Shown: positions 15,740 to 25,481, counted from the first letter of the stretch. The stretch: 64,000 bases of DNA from Anoxybacillus sp050480245 (GCA_050480245.1 JBCNEQ010000003.1); one strand, 5' to 3'. Numbers and translations are program-made. The notes: generated by a model from the letters alone, not told the origin.

Positions 15740-17554
15740 ATGGGACAACGTATTCCTGAAGAAACGGTTGAACACATTCGTCGCTCAGTCGATATTGTAG
15801 ACATCATCCAACACTATGTCTCACTAAAAAAGCAAGGACGCAACTATTTTGGATTATGTCCTTTCCACGGAGAGAAAACACCTTCTTTTTCTGTTTCACC
15901 GGAAAAACAAATTTACCATTGCTTCGGCTGTGGAGCAGGCGGAAATGTGTTTTCGTTTTTAATGGAAATAGAAGGGATCACATTTATTGAAGCGGTGAAA
16001 CGATTAGCACCACGAGCGAATGTCGATTTATCGTACGTCGTTGATGATCATTCAATAGCTGAACGGACGGAAACGGCAACGATGATCGCTGCGCATGAGC
16101 TATTAAAAAAGTTTTATCATCATTTGCTTCTGCATACAAATGAAGGAGAAGAAGCATTAAGCTACTTAATTCATCGTGGATTTACGCGCGAGGTGATCGA
16201 GAAGTTTGAAATCGGCTACGCTTTGCCATCTTGGAATGCAGCTGTCACATTTTTAACAAACAAAGGTTTCTCCCTTCCACTTATGGAACGAGCGGGATTG
16301 ATTGTGAAAAAATCGGGAGAGGACTCATATTTTGATCGCTTCCGTCATCGCGTTATGTTTCCGATTCATAACCATCAAGGAGAAACGGTGGCTTTTTCGG
16401 GGAGAACGCTCGGAAACGAAGATCCGAAGTATATGAATAGTCCTGAGACGCCTATTTTTAATAAACGCAACATTTTATACCACTTTCATGAAGCGCGTTT
16501 GCCGATGAGACAGAAACAGCAAGTTGTGTTGTTTGAAGGGTTTGCTGATGTGATTGCTGCTGTGCAAGCTGGCATTTCCCACGCGGTAGCCACGATGGGA
16601 ACGGCTCTGTCAGAAGAACAAGCACGCATGCTTCGGCGCAATGCTTCATCTGTGATCGTCTGTTATGATGGCGATCGAGCAGGGATAGATGCAGCGCTTA
16701 GAGCATCTGAGACGCTCGTTGAGGCTGGCTGCTATGTGAAAGTTGCGATGATGCCAGATGGGCTCGATCCGGATGAATATGTACGTCGATACGGTGCTGA
16801 CCGCTTTCGTCATCATGTGCTCGATGCGAGTTTGTCGCTTACGGCGTTTAAACTTGAATATTTAAAACGCGGTCGCCATCTTCAAAACGAAAGCGAACGT
16901 CTTCGCTATATTGAAGAAGCGGTAAAAGAAATTAGCCGATTATCGAACGCAATTGAAGCCGACTATTACTTACGCCAATTAGCGAATGAATTTTCCATTT
17001 CGATGGATGCGTTACGCGAACAAATGGCTGTGTACGGAAAGAAACAGCAAATAGAGCGAAAACAAGAACGTCGCGAAACAGTGATGGCGCCTGTTCAAGC
17101 GAAATTACTACCCGCTTTTCAAAAAGCAGAGCGTATGTTAATCGCTCATATGTTGCGCGATAAAGCGATCGCCTTTACTGTTCAAGAAGCGATCGAAGGT
17201 GCGTTTAACATCGAAGAACACCGCGCTATTGTCGCTTATTTATATGCGTTTTACGAAGAAGGACACGAACCCGATGTAAGCTCGTTACTTGAACGCATTC
17301 ATGATCCGCAATTAAAACGCATTGTTACAGAGCTGTCGATGATGCCGATCAATGAAGACATCTCATCAGCAGAGTTACAAGATTACATTCAATGCGTGCT
17401 CAATTATCCGAAAGAGCAATTGCTTAAGCAAAAAGAAGCACAGCTACGCGAAGCCGAACGGCAAAAAGATTATGAGTGCGCCAAACGCATTGCGAGTGAA
17501 ATTATCGCGATGCGAAAGTGTTTGCATTTTGGAAGGAGGGGAATAAATGGCTGA
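15740..17554 (+). CDS. dnaG: DNA primase
   Basis: Synthesises RNA primers at the replication fork with the DnaB-type helicase. 604 residues: N-terminal CHC2 zinc domain (CPFHGEKTPSF... YHCFGCGAGG, residues about 40-64), RNA-polymerase/TOPRIM core (QVVLFEGFADVIAA with the catalytic Glu, CYDGDRAG, residues about 260-345) and the C-terminal helicase-interaction domain. ATG 15740 follows TTTGGAG. Its end overlaps sigA by 8 bp, so the two are translationally coupled in the classic macromolecular synthesis operon; rpsU lies elsewhere in the window rather than at its head. Confidence 0.97.
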   Translation: MGQRIPEETVEHIRRSVDIVDIIQHYVSLKKQGRNYFGLCPFHGEKTPSFSVSPEKQIYHCFGCGAGGNVFSFLMEIEGITFIEAVKRLAPRANVDLSYVVDDHSIAERTETATMIAAHELLKKFYHHLLLHTNEGEEALSYLIHRGFTREVIEKFEIGYALPSWNAAVTFLTNKGFSLPLMERAGLIVKKSGEDSYFDRFRHRVMFPIHNHQGETVAFSGRTLGNEDPKYMNSPETPIFNKRNILYHFHEARLPMRQKQQVVLFEGFADVIAAVQAGISHAVATMGTALSEEQARMLRRNASSVIVCYDGDRAGIDAALRASETLVEAGCYVKVAMMPDGLDPDEYVRRYGADRFRHHVLDASLSLTAFKLEYLKRGRHLQNESERLRYIEEAVKEISRLSNAIEADYYLRQLANEFSISMDALREQMAVYGKKQQIERKQERRETVMAPVQAKLLPAFQKAERMLIAHMLRDKAIAFTVQEAIEGAFNIEEHRAIVAYLYAFYEEGHEPDVSSLLERIHDPQLKRIVTELSMMPINEDISSAELQDYIQCVLNYPKEQLLKQKEAQLREAERQKDYECAKRIASEIIAMRKCLHFGRRGING

Positions 17555-18665
17555 AAAGTCAACACATTCCGATTTAACGTTAGAACAAGTCAAAGAACAA
17601 TTAGTTGAGCTAGGTAAAAAACGTGGTGTTCTTACCTATGAAGAAATCGCTGAGCGATTATCCCCGTTTGATCTTGACTCTGATCAAATGGACGAATATT
17701 ATGAGTATTTAAACGAACAAGGAATCGAAGTCATCGGTGAATCCGATCTAGATGATGAGGACTTAGATGCTCCAGACTTCGACGATTTAAAAGACGAAGA
17801 GTTCGATTTAAATGATTTAAGCGTTCCGCCAGGTGTAAAAATTAACGACCCTGTTCGCATGTACTTAAAAGAAATTGGTCGTGTTCCGTTATTGTCAGCC
17901 GAAGAAGAAATTGAACTAGCCAAACGCATCGAACAAGGGGACGAAGAAGCGAAACGTCGTTTAGCTGAAGCGAACCTTCGCCTCGTTGTTAGCATTGCGA
18001 AACGCTACGTTGGTCGCGGCATGCTTTTCCTTGACTTAATCCAAGAAGGAAATATGGGCTTAATTAAAGCGGTCGAAAAATTTGATTACCGCAAAGGATA
18101 TAAATTTAGCACATATGCCACATGGTGGATTCGCCAGGCGATTACGCGAGCGATTGCTGACCAAGCGCGTACGATCCGCATTCCTGTCCATATGGTTGAA
18201 ACGATTAACAAACTCATTCGCGTTCAGCGCCAGCTTTTACAAGACTTAGGACGCGAGCCATCTCCAGAGGAAATTGCAGAAGAGATGGATTTAACGCCAG
18301 AAAAAGTGCGCGAAATTTTAAAAATTGCCCAAGAGCCTGTATCGCTTGAAACACCGATTGGTGAAGAAGACGACTCCCACTTAGGCGATTTTATTGAAGA
18401 CCAAGATGCGACATCTCCAGCTGAACATGCAGCGTATGAGCTATTAAAAGAGCAGCTTGAAGATGTGTTAGATACGCTAACAGATCGGGAAGAAAATGTT
18501 CTTCGCCTTCGCTTTGGCCTTGACGACGGACGCACGCGAACGCTTGAAGAAGTCGGAAAAGTGTTCGGTGTAACGCGCGAGCGCATTCGCCAAATTGAAG
18601 CAAAAGCGCTGCGGAAACTACGTCACCCAAGCCGTAGCAAACGCTTAAAAGACTTTTTAGAATAA
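17547..18665 (+). CDS. sigA: RNA polymerase primary sigma factor SigA (RpoD)
   Basis: Housekeeping sigma factor recognising TTGACA/TATAAT promoters. 372 residues, the normal Bacillus length: acidic region 1.1 (about 1-95), region 1.2 (NDPVRMYLKEIGRVPLL), region 2 (DLIQEGNMGLIKAVEKFDY..., YKFSTYATWWIRQAI), region 3, and region 4 helix-turn-helix (VFGVTRERIRQIEAKALRKL). ATG 17547 with a strong GGAAGGAGGGG site inside dnaG. A terminator follows 8 bp after the stop. Confidence 0.98.
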   Translation: MAEKSTHSDLTLEQVKEQLVELGKKRGVLTYEEIAERLSPFDLDSDQMDEYYEYLNEQGIEVIGESDLDDEDLDAPDFDDLKDEEFDLNDLSVPPGVKINDPVRMYLKEIGRVPLLSAEEEIELAKRIEQGDEEAKRRLAEANLRLVVSIAKRYVGRGMLFLDLIQEGNMGLIKAVEKFDYRKGYKFSTYATWWIRQAITRAIADQARTIRIPVHMVETINKLIRVQRQLLQDLGREPSPEEIAEEMDLTPEKVREILKIAQEPVSLETPIGEEDDSHLGDFIEDQDATSPAEHAAYELLKEQLEDVLDTLTDREENVLRLRFGLDDGRTRTLEEVGKVFGVTRERIRQIEAKALRKLRHPSRSKRLKDFLE

Positions 18666-18673
18666 CCGTTTAC

Positions 18674-18720
18674 AAGAAATAGTTTACTTCTTACAATGGA
18701 AGTAAGCTATTTCTTTATTT
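18674..18720 (+). terminator. Terminator after sigA
   Basis: AAGAAATAG...ACTTC pairs with GAAGTAAGCTATTTCTT, a long stem closed by an 8-base loop and followed by TTTATTT. Confidence 0.85.
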
Positions 18721-18739
18721 AGGAAGGTATGCGTGTTCA

Positions 18740-19273
18740 ATGGAACAAAAACGAAAAGAAATCATTATTAACGAAATTAAGTATTGGAAACAAACGCGAC
18801 TGTTGCCGGAACAATATTGCGACTTTTTGCTTGCACTGTACACGGAAGGGAACCGCGATGACGCCGAGCAAACGGTGAAGCAAGTTCCGACATGGGCGAT
18901 TCGCGCAACCGCCATGATGATCGGTATTTTTTTACCTTTTGTTCTTCTTGTCATTTATTTTACTGAATTGTTGTTTGTTTTGCAAACGCTCATTTTGTCA
19001 CTTTTTGTCATAATTTGTTTTGTTGCTGTTCGTTTTTTAGCAAAAAACAAAATGATAACTCATATTGCTTTAATTGTTGGTGCTTTATCACTTCTTCTTC
19101 TCTCTATTCGCGCATGCGAGTTTTACTTTTTAGGAAACGCGGTCGTATTAGCTATAACTGTCATGTGCAATTGTTTCGTCTGGCTGTTCATCGGTTGGCG
19201 TTTTTCGCTTATGTATTTCATTATTTCAGGCGTTGTCGGCATCATTCTTCTTTTTTCTTCCTTTTTCATTTAA
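18740..19273 (+). CDS. Uncharacterised polytopic membrane protein
   Basis: 177 residues; I do not recognise a specific family name. A charged soluble N-terminus of about 50 residues (EIKYWKQTRLLPEQYCDFLLALY) resembles the start of DUF2157-type proteins, then five hydrophobic segments follow (about 53-70, 72-95, 103-120, 130-150, 153-176). ATG 18740 with AGGAAGGT about 12 bases upstream. It stands alone between the sigA terminator and cccA, with no overlapping partners, so the context gives no function. Confidence 0.75.
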   Translation: MEQKRKEIIINEIKYWKQTRLLPEQYCDFLLALYTEGNRDDAEQTVKQVPTWAIRATAMMIGIFLPFVLLVIYFTELLFVLQTLILSLFVIICFVAVRFLAKNKMITHIALIVGALSLLLLSIRACEFYFLGNAVVLAITVMCNCFVWLFIGWRFSLMYFIISGVVGIILLFSSFFI

Positions 19274-19381
19274 AAAATTTACATATGGGCTTTTCCTTTA
19301 TGGGAATTTAAAGTACAATAAAATTGTTTGTAACGTTTTCATTTTGAAAGACATGCTTTATTACATAAGGGAGGGTAAAGT

Positions 19382-19744
19382 ATGAATCGCAATCCGTTAA
19401 TCCCATTTGTACTTATTATGGTAATGGGAATTGGTCTTGTTTTCTTTCTGTCTGTGAAAGGCCTTGGAGATATGAAAGAAGTTGCGAAAGAGAAAGAAGG
19501 CGGCGCGAAGACAGAAGAAACAGCAGCTGCTGGTCCAGAAGACATCTACAAAAAAAGCTGTGTGGCATGTCATGGTGCGAACTATGAAGGTGGCGTTGGT
19601 CCAGCATTAAAAGGTGTAGGTGACCGTCTATCTGTTGAGCAAATTAAAGAAGTCATCATAAACGGTCGCGGAAGCATGCCTGGAGGGTTAGTGCCTGCGG
19701 ATCAAGCAGAAGAAATGGCAAAATGGCTTGCTGAATTGAAATAA
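19382..19744 (+). CDS. cccA: Membrane-anchored cytochrome c-550
   Basis: Small class I c-type cytochrome on the outer face of the membrane, carrying electrons to a terminal oxidase. 120 residues: an N-terminal membrane anchor (about 6-25) without obvious cleavage site, a charged linker, and the haem domain with CVACH (about 60-64) and the axial methionine in GSMPGG. ATG 19382 after GGGAGGG. Own terminator follows. Position between sigA and trmK is as in B. subtilis. Confidence 0.94.
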   Translation: MNRNPLIPFVLIMVMGIGLVFFLSVKGLGDMKEVAKEKEGGAKTEETAAAGPEDIYKKSCVACHGANYEGGVGPALKGVGDRLSVEQIKEVIINGRGSMPGGLVPADQAEEMAKWLAELK

Positions 19745-19758
19745 ACGAAGCAAAAAAG

Positions 19759-19790
19759 TCCCTTTACTTCGGTGAAGGGATTTTTCGTTT
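19759..19790 (+). terminator. Terminator after cccA with TTCG tetraloop
   Basis: TCCCTTTAC and GTGAAGGGA pair around TTCG (a very stable UUCG tetraloop in RNA), followed by TTTTTCGTTTTTT. Confidence 0.88.
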
Positions 19791-19835
19791 TTTGCAAAAC
19801 ATGATAAACTGAAGAAAAAAGTGTGGTGATCATCA

Positions 19836-20540
19836 TTGAATGAATTACAGCTATCTAAACGACTACAAACGGTTGTTTCATTCATTCCAAAAGGAAGCAT
19901 ACTTGCAGATATCGGCTCAGATCATGCATATTTGCCATGCTATGCATATTTGCACGGATACATAACAAAAGCGGTTGCGGGGGAAGTGGCAGATGGGCCG
20001 TTTCGTTCAGCAAAGCAACAAGTGGAAAAATGCGGACTTTCTCACGTCATTTCCGTTCGTAAAGGAGACGGCCTACAAGTTGTAGCGCCAAACGAAGTGG
20101 ATTGTGTAACGATTGCCGGGATGGGTGGAACGCTCATCTCGAACATTTTAGAAGCAGGAAAAGAAAAGTTAACAGCTGTGAAGCGTCTCATTTTACAGCC
20201 GAATGTCGGTGCGCATATCGTACGGAAATGGCTGTTAGAAAATGGGTGGGAGCTAATGGATGAACGCATTTTAGAAGAAGATGGGCAAATTTACGAAGTG
20301 CTTGTTGCGGAGCGCGGCAATCCTTATCGGCCATATACGCAGCTTCATGTCGAATTGTTGCTCGGTCCGTTTTTATTGAAAGAGCGAAATGAAGTATTTG
20401 AAAAAAAATGGGCGTTAGAAATGAATCATTGGCGTGATGTCATCGAGCAACTGAAACATGCGAAAAAGGAAGAAGCAATGAAAAAGAAACATCAGCTGAT
20501 CGAAACATTACGTATGGTAGAGGAGGTCTTGAAGCGATGA
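19836..20540 (+). CDS. trmK: tRNA (adenine(22)-N(1))-methyltransferase
   Basis: Rossmann-fold methyltransferase that makes m1A22 in bacterial tRNAs. 234 residues with SAM motif DIGSDHAYLPCY near residue 24 and the catalytic-region motif TIAGMGGTLI near 90; the C-terminal part is a helical coiled coil. TTG start at 19836 gives the family N-terminus MNELQLSKRL. Its TGA overlaps the yqfO ATG by 4 bp. It corresponds to yqfN. Confidence 0.93.
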   Translation: MNELQLSKRLQTVVSFIPKGSILADIGSDHAYLPCYAYLHGYITKAVAGEVADGPFRSAKQQVEKCGLSHVISVRKGDGLQVVAPNEVDCVTIAGMGGTLISNILEAGKEKLTAVKRLILQPNVGAHIVRKWLLENGWELMDERILEEDGQIYEVLVAERGNPYRPYTQLHVELLLGPFLLKERNEVFEKKWALEMNHWRDVIEQLKHAKKEEAMKKKHQLIETLRMVEEVLKR

Positions 20541-21655
20541 AAACACCGAACGGATATGAAATCATTCAACTGTTCGAACAGTTTGCTCCAAAACATTTAG
20601 CGATGGAAGGCGATAAAATCGGTTTGCAAATTGGTACGTTAAACAAGCCGATTCGCCGCATCATGATTACGTTAGATGTATTAGAACATGTAGTGGATGA
20701 AGCGATTGAACAGCACATTGATTTAATTATTGCGCATCATCCACCGATTTTTCGCCCGTTAAAACATATTGTGACCGATCAGCCGTATGGTCGCATGATC
20801 GAGAAATGTATGAAACATCATATAGCCGTTTATGTTGCCCATACGAATTTAGATATAGCTAAGGGCGGTGTAAACGACTGGCTCGCTGAAGCGCTGCAAT
20901 TGCAAAACGTTGACGTTCTCGTACCAACGTACGAAGAGCCGCTGAAAAAACTCGTCGTATATGTGCCACGCACACATGCAGATGCGGTGCGCAAAGCAAT
21001 TGGCGATGCCGGTGCTGGACATATCGGAAATTATAGCCATTGTACATTCAATAGCGAAGGAATAGGCACGTTTTTACCAGAAGAAGGAGCAAATCCATTT
21101 ATCGGCCAACAAGGGAAGCTAGAGACAGTAGAAGAAGTACGTATCGAAACGATCGTTCCTGCACGTTTGCAAAGAAAGGTTGTTCAAGCGATGTTACAAG
21201 CTCATCCATATGAAGAAGTGGCGTATGATGTATATCCGCTTGACAATAAAGGAACGGCCTATGGTCTTGGGCGAATTGGAACGTTAAGTGAAGATATGAC
21301 GTTACAACAGTTTGCTGAACACGTGAAAACATCATTGCGTGTGCCGACTGTTCGTGTCGTTGGCGAGCTGACGAATCACGTTCGTAAAGTAGCGGTCATC
21401 GGCGGTGACGGAAATAAATATATTCACGAAGCAAAAATGAGCGGTGCCGATGTGTATGTGACAGGGGACTTATATTATCACGTTGCACATGACGCGTTAA
21501 TGCTCGGTTTAAGCGTCGTTGACCCGGGGCATCATGTCGAAAAGGTGATGAAAGAAGGGGTAGCGCACGTATTAAAAACGATGTGCGCACAACAAAAATT
21601 TGCAGTTGATATATACGTGTCGCAAGTGAATACAGAACCATTTACGTTCATATAA
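20537..21655 (+). CDS. yqfO: Nif3-like dinuclear metal-centre protein YqfO
   Basis: 372-residue NIF3/DUF34 family protein. Metal ligands are visible in IIAHHPPIF (near residue 65), AHTNLD (near 105) and PGHHVE near the C-terminus. The middle portion (about 130-235) is the CutA/PII-like insert of the long Bacillus form. Proposed roles include GTP cyclohydrolase-like or metal-related functions; none is secure. ATG 20537 overlaps the trmK stop, so both are one transcription unit ending in a bidirectional terminator. Confidence 0.93.
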   Translation: MKTPNGYEIIQLFEQFAPKHLAMEGDKIGLQIGTLNKPIRRIMITLDVLEHVVDEAIEQHIDLIIAHHPPIFRPLKHIVTDQPYGRMIEKCMKHHIAVYVAHTNLDIAKGGVNDWLAEALQLQNVDVLVPTYEEPLKKLVVYVPRTHADAVRKAIGDAGAGHIGNYSHCTFNSEGIGTFLPEEGANPFIGQQGKLETVEEVRIETIVPARLQRKVVQAMLQAHPYEEVAYDVYPLDNKGTAYGLGRIGTLSEDMTLQQFAEHVKTSLRVPTVRVVGELTNHVRKVAVIGGDGNKYIHEAKMSGADVYVTGDLYYHVAHDALMLGLSVVDPGHHVEKVMKEGVAHVLKTMCAQQKFAVDIYVSQVNTEPFTFI

Positions 21656-21681
21656 AAAAGAGGCTTATTCGCCTCTTTTTT
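21654..21681. terminator. Bidirectional terminator between yqfO and ispH
   Basis: AAAAAAGAGGC and GCCTCTTTTTT pair perfectly around a 6-base loop. T-runs on both strands serve the convergent genes on either side. Confidence 0.92.
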
Positions 21682-22612
21682 TCACTTTTGGTAAAATTTT
21701 TGTTAGCGGTACTTTTCTTTCTCGTTTCCATGTTTCTGGATTGTTCGGGTCAAACTGTTCTAAAAAGTCAATCACTTCTTTTGTGATTGGTGTTGGCGTG
21801 GATGCGCCAGCAGTGACCGCTACTTTTTTTGCATGTTTAATCCACTCAATGTCGATTTCTGTCACGTCAGCAACGCGATAAGCTTTCGTTCCAGCAATTT
21901 CTTCGGACACTTGCGCAAGTCGATTCGAGTTATTGCTTCTTGGGTCGCCGACCACGATCGTGACATCCGCTTCTTTTGCTTGTTCAGCAACGGCTTCTTG
22001 CCGCACTTGCGTCGCTAAACAAATTTCCCGATGCATTTCAACATGTGGATATTTTTCTTTTACTTTTTCCATAATGTGTGCAACGTCCCATTGGCTCATT
22101 GTCGTTTGATTTGTCACAATAATTCGTTTCGATTGAATGTTCAGCTGTTCCACATCTTCAGGTTTTTCAATTAAATGAACGGCATGCGGAGCAACGCCAA
22201 TCGCTCCTTCAGGCTCAGGGTGTCCTTTTTTTCCGATGTAAATGACTTCATAGCCGTTAGCTACCTTTTCGCGAATGAGGTCGTGCGTTTTTGTGACATC
22301 GGGGCACGTAGCGTCAATTGTAACGAGCCCTTTTTCTCTTGCACGCTGTTTGACTTCAGGTGAAACGCCATGAGCGGTAAAAATGACTGTTCCGCGATCG
22401 ATTTTTTCTAAAATTTCAAGTCGATTCGGGCCGTCAAGTGTAATAATTCCTTCTTCTTCAAATGCATCGGTTACATGTTTATTATGAACGATCATACCCA
22501 AAATGTAGATCGGTCTTGGCAACGTCGGATCGAGTGCAGCGTTGCGGGCGATGACCATCGCATCGACGACTCCATAACAATATCCGCGTGGCGTAATTTT
22601 AATGACTTCCAT
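21665..22612 (-). CDS. ispH: 4-hydroxy-3-methylbut-2-enyl diphosphate reductase
   Basis: Last enzyme of the MEP isoprenoid pathway, producing IPP and DMAPP with a [4Fe-4S] cluster. 315 residues, three cluster cysteines in PRGYCYGV (C12), DATCPDV (near 103) and EICLATQ (near 196), plus the catalytic TNQTTMS motif. ATG 22612 on the minus strand with AAGGAGCG upstream. The preceding pathway enzyme, ispG, lies at 29.9 kb in the same window. It corresponds to yqfP. Confidence 0.96.
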   Translation of the reverse strand: MEVIKITPRGYCYGVVDAMVIARNAALDPTLPRPIYILGMIVHNKHVTDAFEEEGIITLDGPNRLEILEKIDRGTVIFTAHGVSPEVKQRAREKGLVTIDATCPDVTKTHDLIREKVANGYEVIYIGKKGHPEPEGAIGVAPHAVHLIEKPEDVEQLNIQSKRIIVTNQTTMSQWDVAHIMEKVKEKYPHVEMHREICLATQVRQEAVAEQAKEADVTIVVGDPRSNNSNRLAQVSEEIAGTKAYRVADVTEIDIEWIKHAKKVAVTAGASTPTPITKEVIDFLEQFDPNNPETWKRERKVPLTKILPKVKKRGE

Positions 22613-22679
22613 ATGGATCGCTCCTTCTTGGCGTGTTTGTCGTTTTCATTATATAAAAGAAGGGGCGAACATACAAAAG

Positions 22680-23129
22680 TTAAATATATAGTTTTGGTAC
22701 AGACCCCCCTTTTTCATTCGCTTTTTCTTGTTTTTGTTCGCGCTTTGTTGGGACGGGACGTTGTTTTTTCTTTGTTTGTTGCTCTGTTGTCGCAGCGCTT
22801 GTTTCGCTTGCTGTTTCATTCGTTTCGTTTGTTGTGTCAGATTTTTTTATTTCGCGAAAAAGCCGCATCATCGATGGGAAGCTTTTAATGAGTGGACCGT
22901 ATTGTTGCACCATTGGTGTAATCGTTTGAACCATGTTTAACATTTTTTGTACATTCGTTAACATCGAATCAATGTTCGGAAATGCTCCGCCAGCGCCAAG
23001 TGCCTGTGTAGGGAGTTGGCTGCCAAATAATCGCGAAAACATGCCTCCTTGTGCTTGTGGCGTCATAGGGTGTCGCCACATTGGTGGCATCGGTGAACGA
23101 GAAGATGGAAACATAAATGGATGTCGCAA
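22680..23129 (-). CDS. yqfQ: YqfQ/VrrA-like low-complexity protein
   Basis: 149 residues, TTG start at 23129 with a good AAGGAGG site. The N-terminus is rich in Pro, Met and Gly (MPPMWRHPMTPQAQGG), the centre has a short amphipathic helix region (NVQKMLNMVQTITPMVQQYG) and the C-terminus is a low-complexity Thr/Glu/Lys tail ending in KLYI. This is the pattern of the YqfQ (VrrA) family found between ispH and cshB in Bacillus. Function unknown; spore association has been reported for relatives but nothing here proves it. Confidence 0.85.
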   Translation of the reverse strand: MRHPFMFPSSRSPMPPMWRHPMTPQAQGGMFSRLFGSQLPTQALGAGGAFPNIDSMLTNVQKMLNMVQTITPMVQQYGPLIKSFPSMMRLFREIKKSDTTNETNETASETSAATTEQQTKKKQRPVPTKREQKQEKANEKGGSVPKLYI

Positions 23130-23287
23130 TGGCGTTCCTCCTTTCTTTTACATGGTGAAGCTTTGTGCTTTTTTCATCTATATTACGATATGCAGCGAAG
23201 CTCATATAGTTGAATGAACCGTTTATGTTCGTATATAATGTGTAACAGGTTTATTTTTTCACTGAATGAGAAAGAGGGTGGGAAACC

Positions 23288-24568
23288 GTGTTTGAACGTT
23301 TTGCGTTTCACCCGTTTATTATAGAAGCGATTCATCACTTAAAGTTTCATAAACCAACACCGATTCAAGAGCGTGTCATTCCTGCGGTGTTGCGTGGTGA
23401 AAGCGTCATCGGCCAGTCGCAAACGGGAACAGGAAAGACGCATGCTTATTTATTGCCAATCATTCAGCGCATTGATCCGCACGTTGAGGAAGTACAAGCG
23501 GTTATCACAGCGCCAACGCGCGAATTGGCGACGCAAATTTATCATGAAGTATTAAAAATTACGAAATTTTGTCCACATGATCATCGTGTGACAGCGCGTT
23601 GTTTTGTCGGTGGAACAGATAAGTTACGGGCGATGGAAAAGCTGAAAACGCAGCCGCATATTGTCATCGGGACACCTGGGCGCATTGATGATCTCGTTCG
23701 CGAACAAGCGTTATTTGTCCATACAGCTCGCATGCTTGTTGTTGATGAAGCAGATGTCATGCTTGATATGGGATTTATTACAGATGTCGATCGCGTGGCA
23801 GGACGAATGCCAGAGGATCTACAAATGCTTGTTTTTTCTGCAACGATTCCAGAAAAGTTAAAACCGTTTTTGAAAAAATATATGGAAAATCCGACTCACA
23901 TTCATGTCGCTCCGAAACAAGCATCAGCACCAACGATTGATCATATTCTTATTCCGCTTCGCCACCGTGACCGTTTGCAGCTTTTGCACGATGTATTGCT
24001 TGCTTATAACCCGTATTTAGCTATTGTGTTTGTGAACACGAGAAAAACAGCCAATGAAGTAGCAAACGGTTTAATTGAAAAAGGATTAAAAGTAGGGGTG
24101 CTACATGGGGATCTAACCCCACGCGAGCGAAAAAAAATGATGAAAGCGATTCGCGATTTGCAATTTCAATATATTGTTGCGACAGACTTGGCAGCGCGCG
24201 GAATTGATATTGAAGGCGTTAGCCACGTCGTGAACTATGAGCTTCCGACAGACTTAGACTTTTACATTCATCGTGCTGGACGAACAGGACGGGCTGGCTA
24301 TACAGGTATTGCCACAACGATTTACGAACAATCAGACCAACATGCGCTAGTGAAGTTAGAGAAAAAAGGAATTCGTTTTCTCCATCGCGACTTGCGTCAT
24401 GGCGAATGGGTGGAGCTCGATGCATGGAACGGGCGGAAAAAAGAGAAAAAAGTTGATGAAGTGGAGCAGCTTGTCGAAAAAATAGCGAAAAAACAAAAGA
24501 AAGTAAAACCGGGATATAAGAAAAAATTGCGGGAGCAGTTGAAAAAACAAAAAGCGAAAAAGAAATAG
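23288..24568 (+). CDS. cshB: DEAD-box RNA helicase CshB
   Basis: ATP-dependent RNA helicase linked to cold adaptation and ribosome biogenesis. 426 residues with all motifs: Q motif (KPTPIQERVIP), I SQTGTGKT, Ia PTREL, Ib TPGR, II VDEAD, III SAT, V ATDLAARGID, VI HRAGRTGRAG, and a basic C-terminal tail rich in Lys. GTG start at 23288 after AGAGGGTGGG. nfo begins 25 bp downstream. Equivalent to yqfR. Confidence 0.95.
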   Translation: MFERFAFHPFIIEAIHHLKFHKPTPIQERVIPAVLRGESVIGQSQTGTGKTHAYLLPIIQRIDPHVEEVQAVITAPTRELATQIYHEVLKITKFCPHDHRVTARCFVGGTDKLRAMEKLKTQPHIVIGTPGRIDDLVREQALFVHTARMLVVDEADVMLDMGFITDVDRVAGRMPEDLQMLVFSATIPEKLKPFLKKYMENPTHIHVAPKQASAPTIDHILIPLRHRDRLQLLHDVLLAYNPYLAIVFVNTRKTANEVANGLIEKGLKVGVLHGDLTPRERKKMMKAIRDLQFQYIVATDLAARGIDIEGVSHVVNYELPTDLDFYIHRAGRTGRAGYTGIATTIYEQSDQHALVKLEKKGIRFLHRDLRHGEWVELDAWNGRKKEKKVDEVEQLVEKIAKKQKKVKPGYKKKLREQLKKQKAKKK

Positions 24569-24593
24569 AAAAAGAAATAAGGGAGAGAATGGC

Positions 24594-25481
24594 GTGTTAA
24601 AAATCGGTTCACACGTATCGATGGGCGGCAAAGAGATGTTATTAGCTGCAAGTAAAGAAGCTGTATCGTATGGAGCAAATACGTTTATGATTTATACGGG
24701 AGCACCACAAAATACAAGGCGTAAACCGATCGAAGAGCTAAACATCGACAAAGGAATTGCCCATATGAAAGAGCACGGCATTGCTGAAATTGTCGTACAT
24801 GCCCCGTACATTATTAATATTGGCAATACGATAAATGCAGATACGTTTTCACTTGGCGTTTCTTTTTTACGTTCGGAAATTGAACGGACAGAAGCGATTG
24901 GTGCGAAACAGCTCGTCCTTCACCCTGGCGCGCATGTTGGAGCGGGCATTGAAGCAGGTATTGCGAAAATTATTGAAGGGCTAAATGAAGTGATTACGAA
25001 TGACCAGCATGTGCAAATTGCGCTCGAAACGATGGCTGGGAAAGGATCAGAATGTGGAAGTCGCTTTGAAGAGTTGGCGAAAATCATTGACGGTGTGACC
25101 CATAATGATAAGCTGTCCATTTGTTTTGATACGTGTCATACACACGATGCAGGATACGATATTGTGAATGATTTTGACGGCGTATTAGAGCAATTTGATC
25201 GCATCATTGGACTTGATCGGCTAAAAGTATTGCATATTAATGATAGCAAAAATCCATGCGGAAGCCGAAAAGACCGTCATGAAAATATCGGCTTCGGTCA
25301 TATCGGTTTTGACGCATTAAATTACATTGTGCATCATCCACAGCTCATGCATGTGCCAAAAATTTTAGAAACGCCATATGTTGGTGGGAAAGCGTCTGCG
25401 AAACCGCCATATAAATTTGAAATTGCGATGTTGCGTGCACAACAGTTTGATCCGAACGTTCGCGAAAAAATTGCTGGGTAG
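24594..25481 (+). CDS. nfo: Endonuclease IV (AP endonuclease)
   Basis: Zinc-dependent AP endonuclease of base-excision repair, also active in spores. 295 residues; TIM-barrel with three-metal ligands in LVLHPGAH, LETMAG, CFDTCHTHDAGYD, HINDSK and DRHENIGFGHIG. GTG start 24594, preceded by GGGAGAG. Downstream of cshB as in B. subtilis (yqfS). A terminator hairpin lies right after its stop. Confidence 0.96.
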   Translation: MLKIGSHVSMGGKEMLLAASKEAVSYGANTFMIYTGAPQNTRRKPIEELNIDKGIAHMKEHGIAEIVVHAPYIINIGNTINADTFSLGVSFLRSEIERTEAIGAKQLVLHPGAHVGAGIEAGIAKIIEGLNEVITNDQHVQIALETMAGKGSECGSRFEELAKIIDGVTHNDKLSICFDTCHTHDAGYDIVNDFDGVLEQFDRIIGLDRLKVLHINDSKNPCGSRKDRHENIGFGHIGFDALNYIVHHPQLMHVPKILETPYVGGKASAKPPYKFEIAMLRAQQFDPNVREKIAG

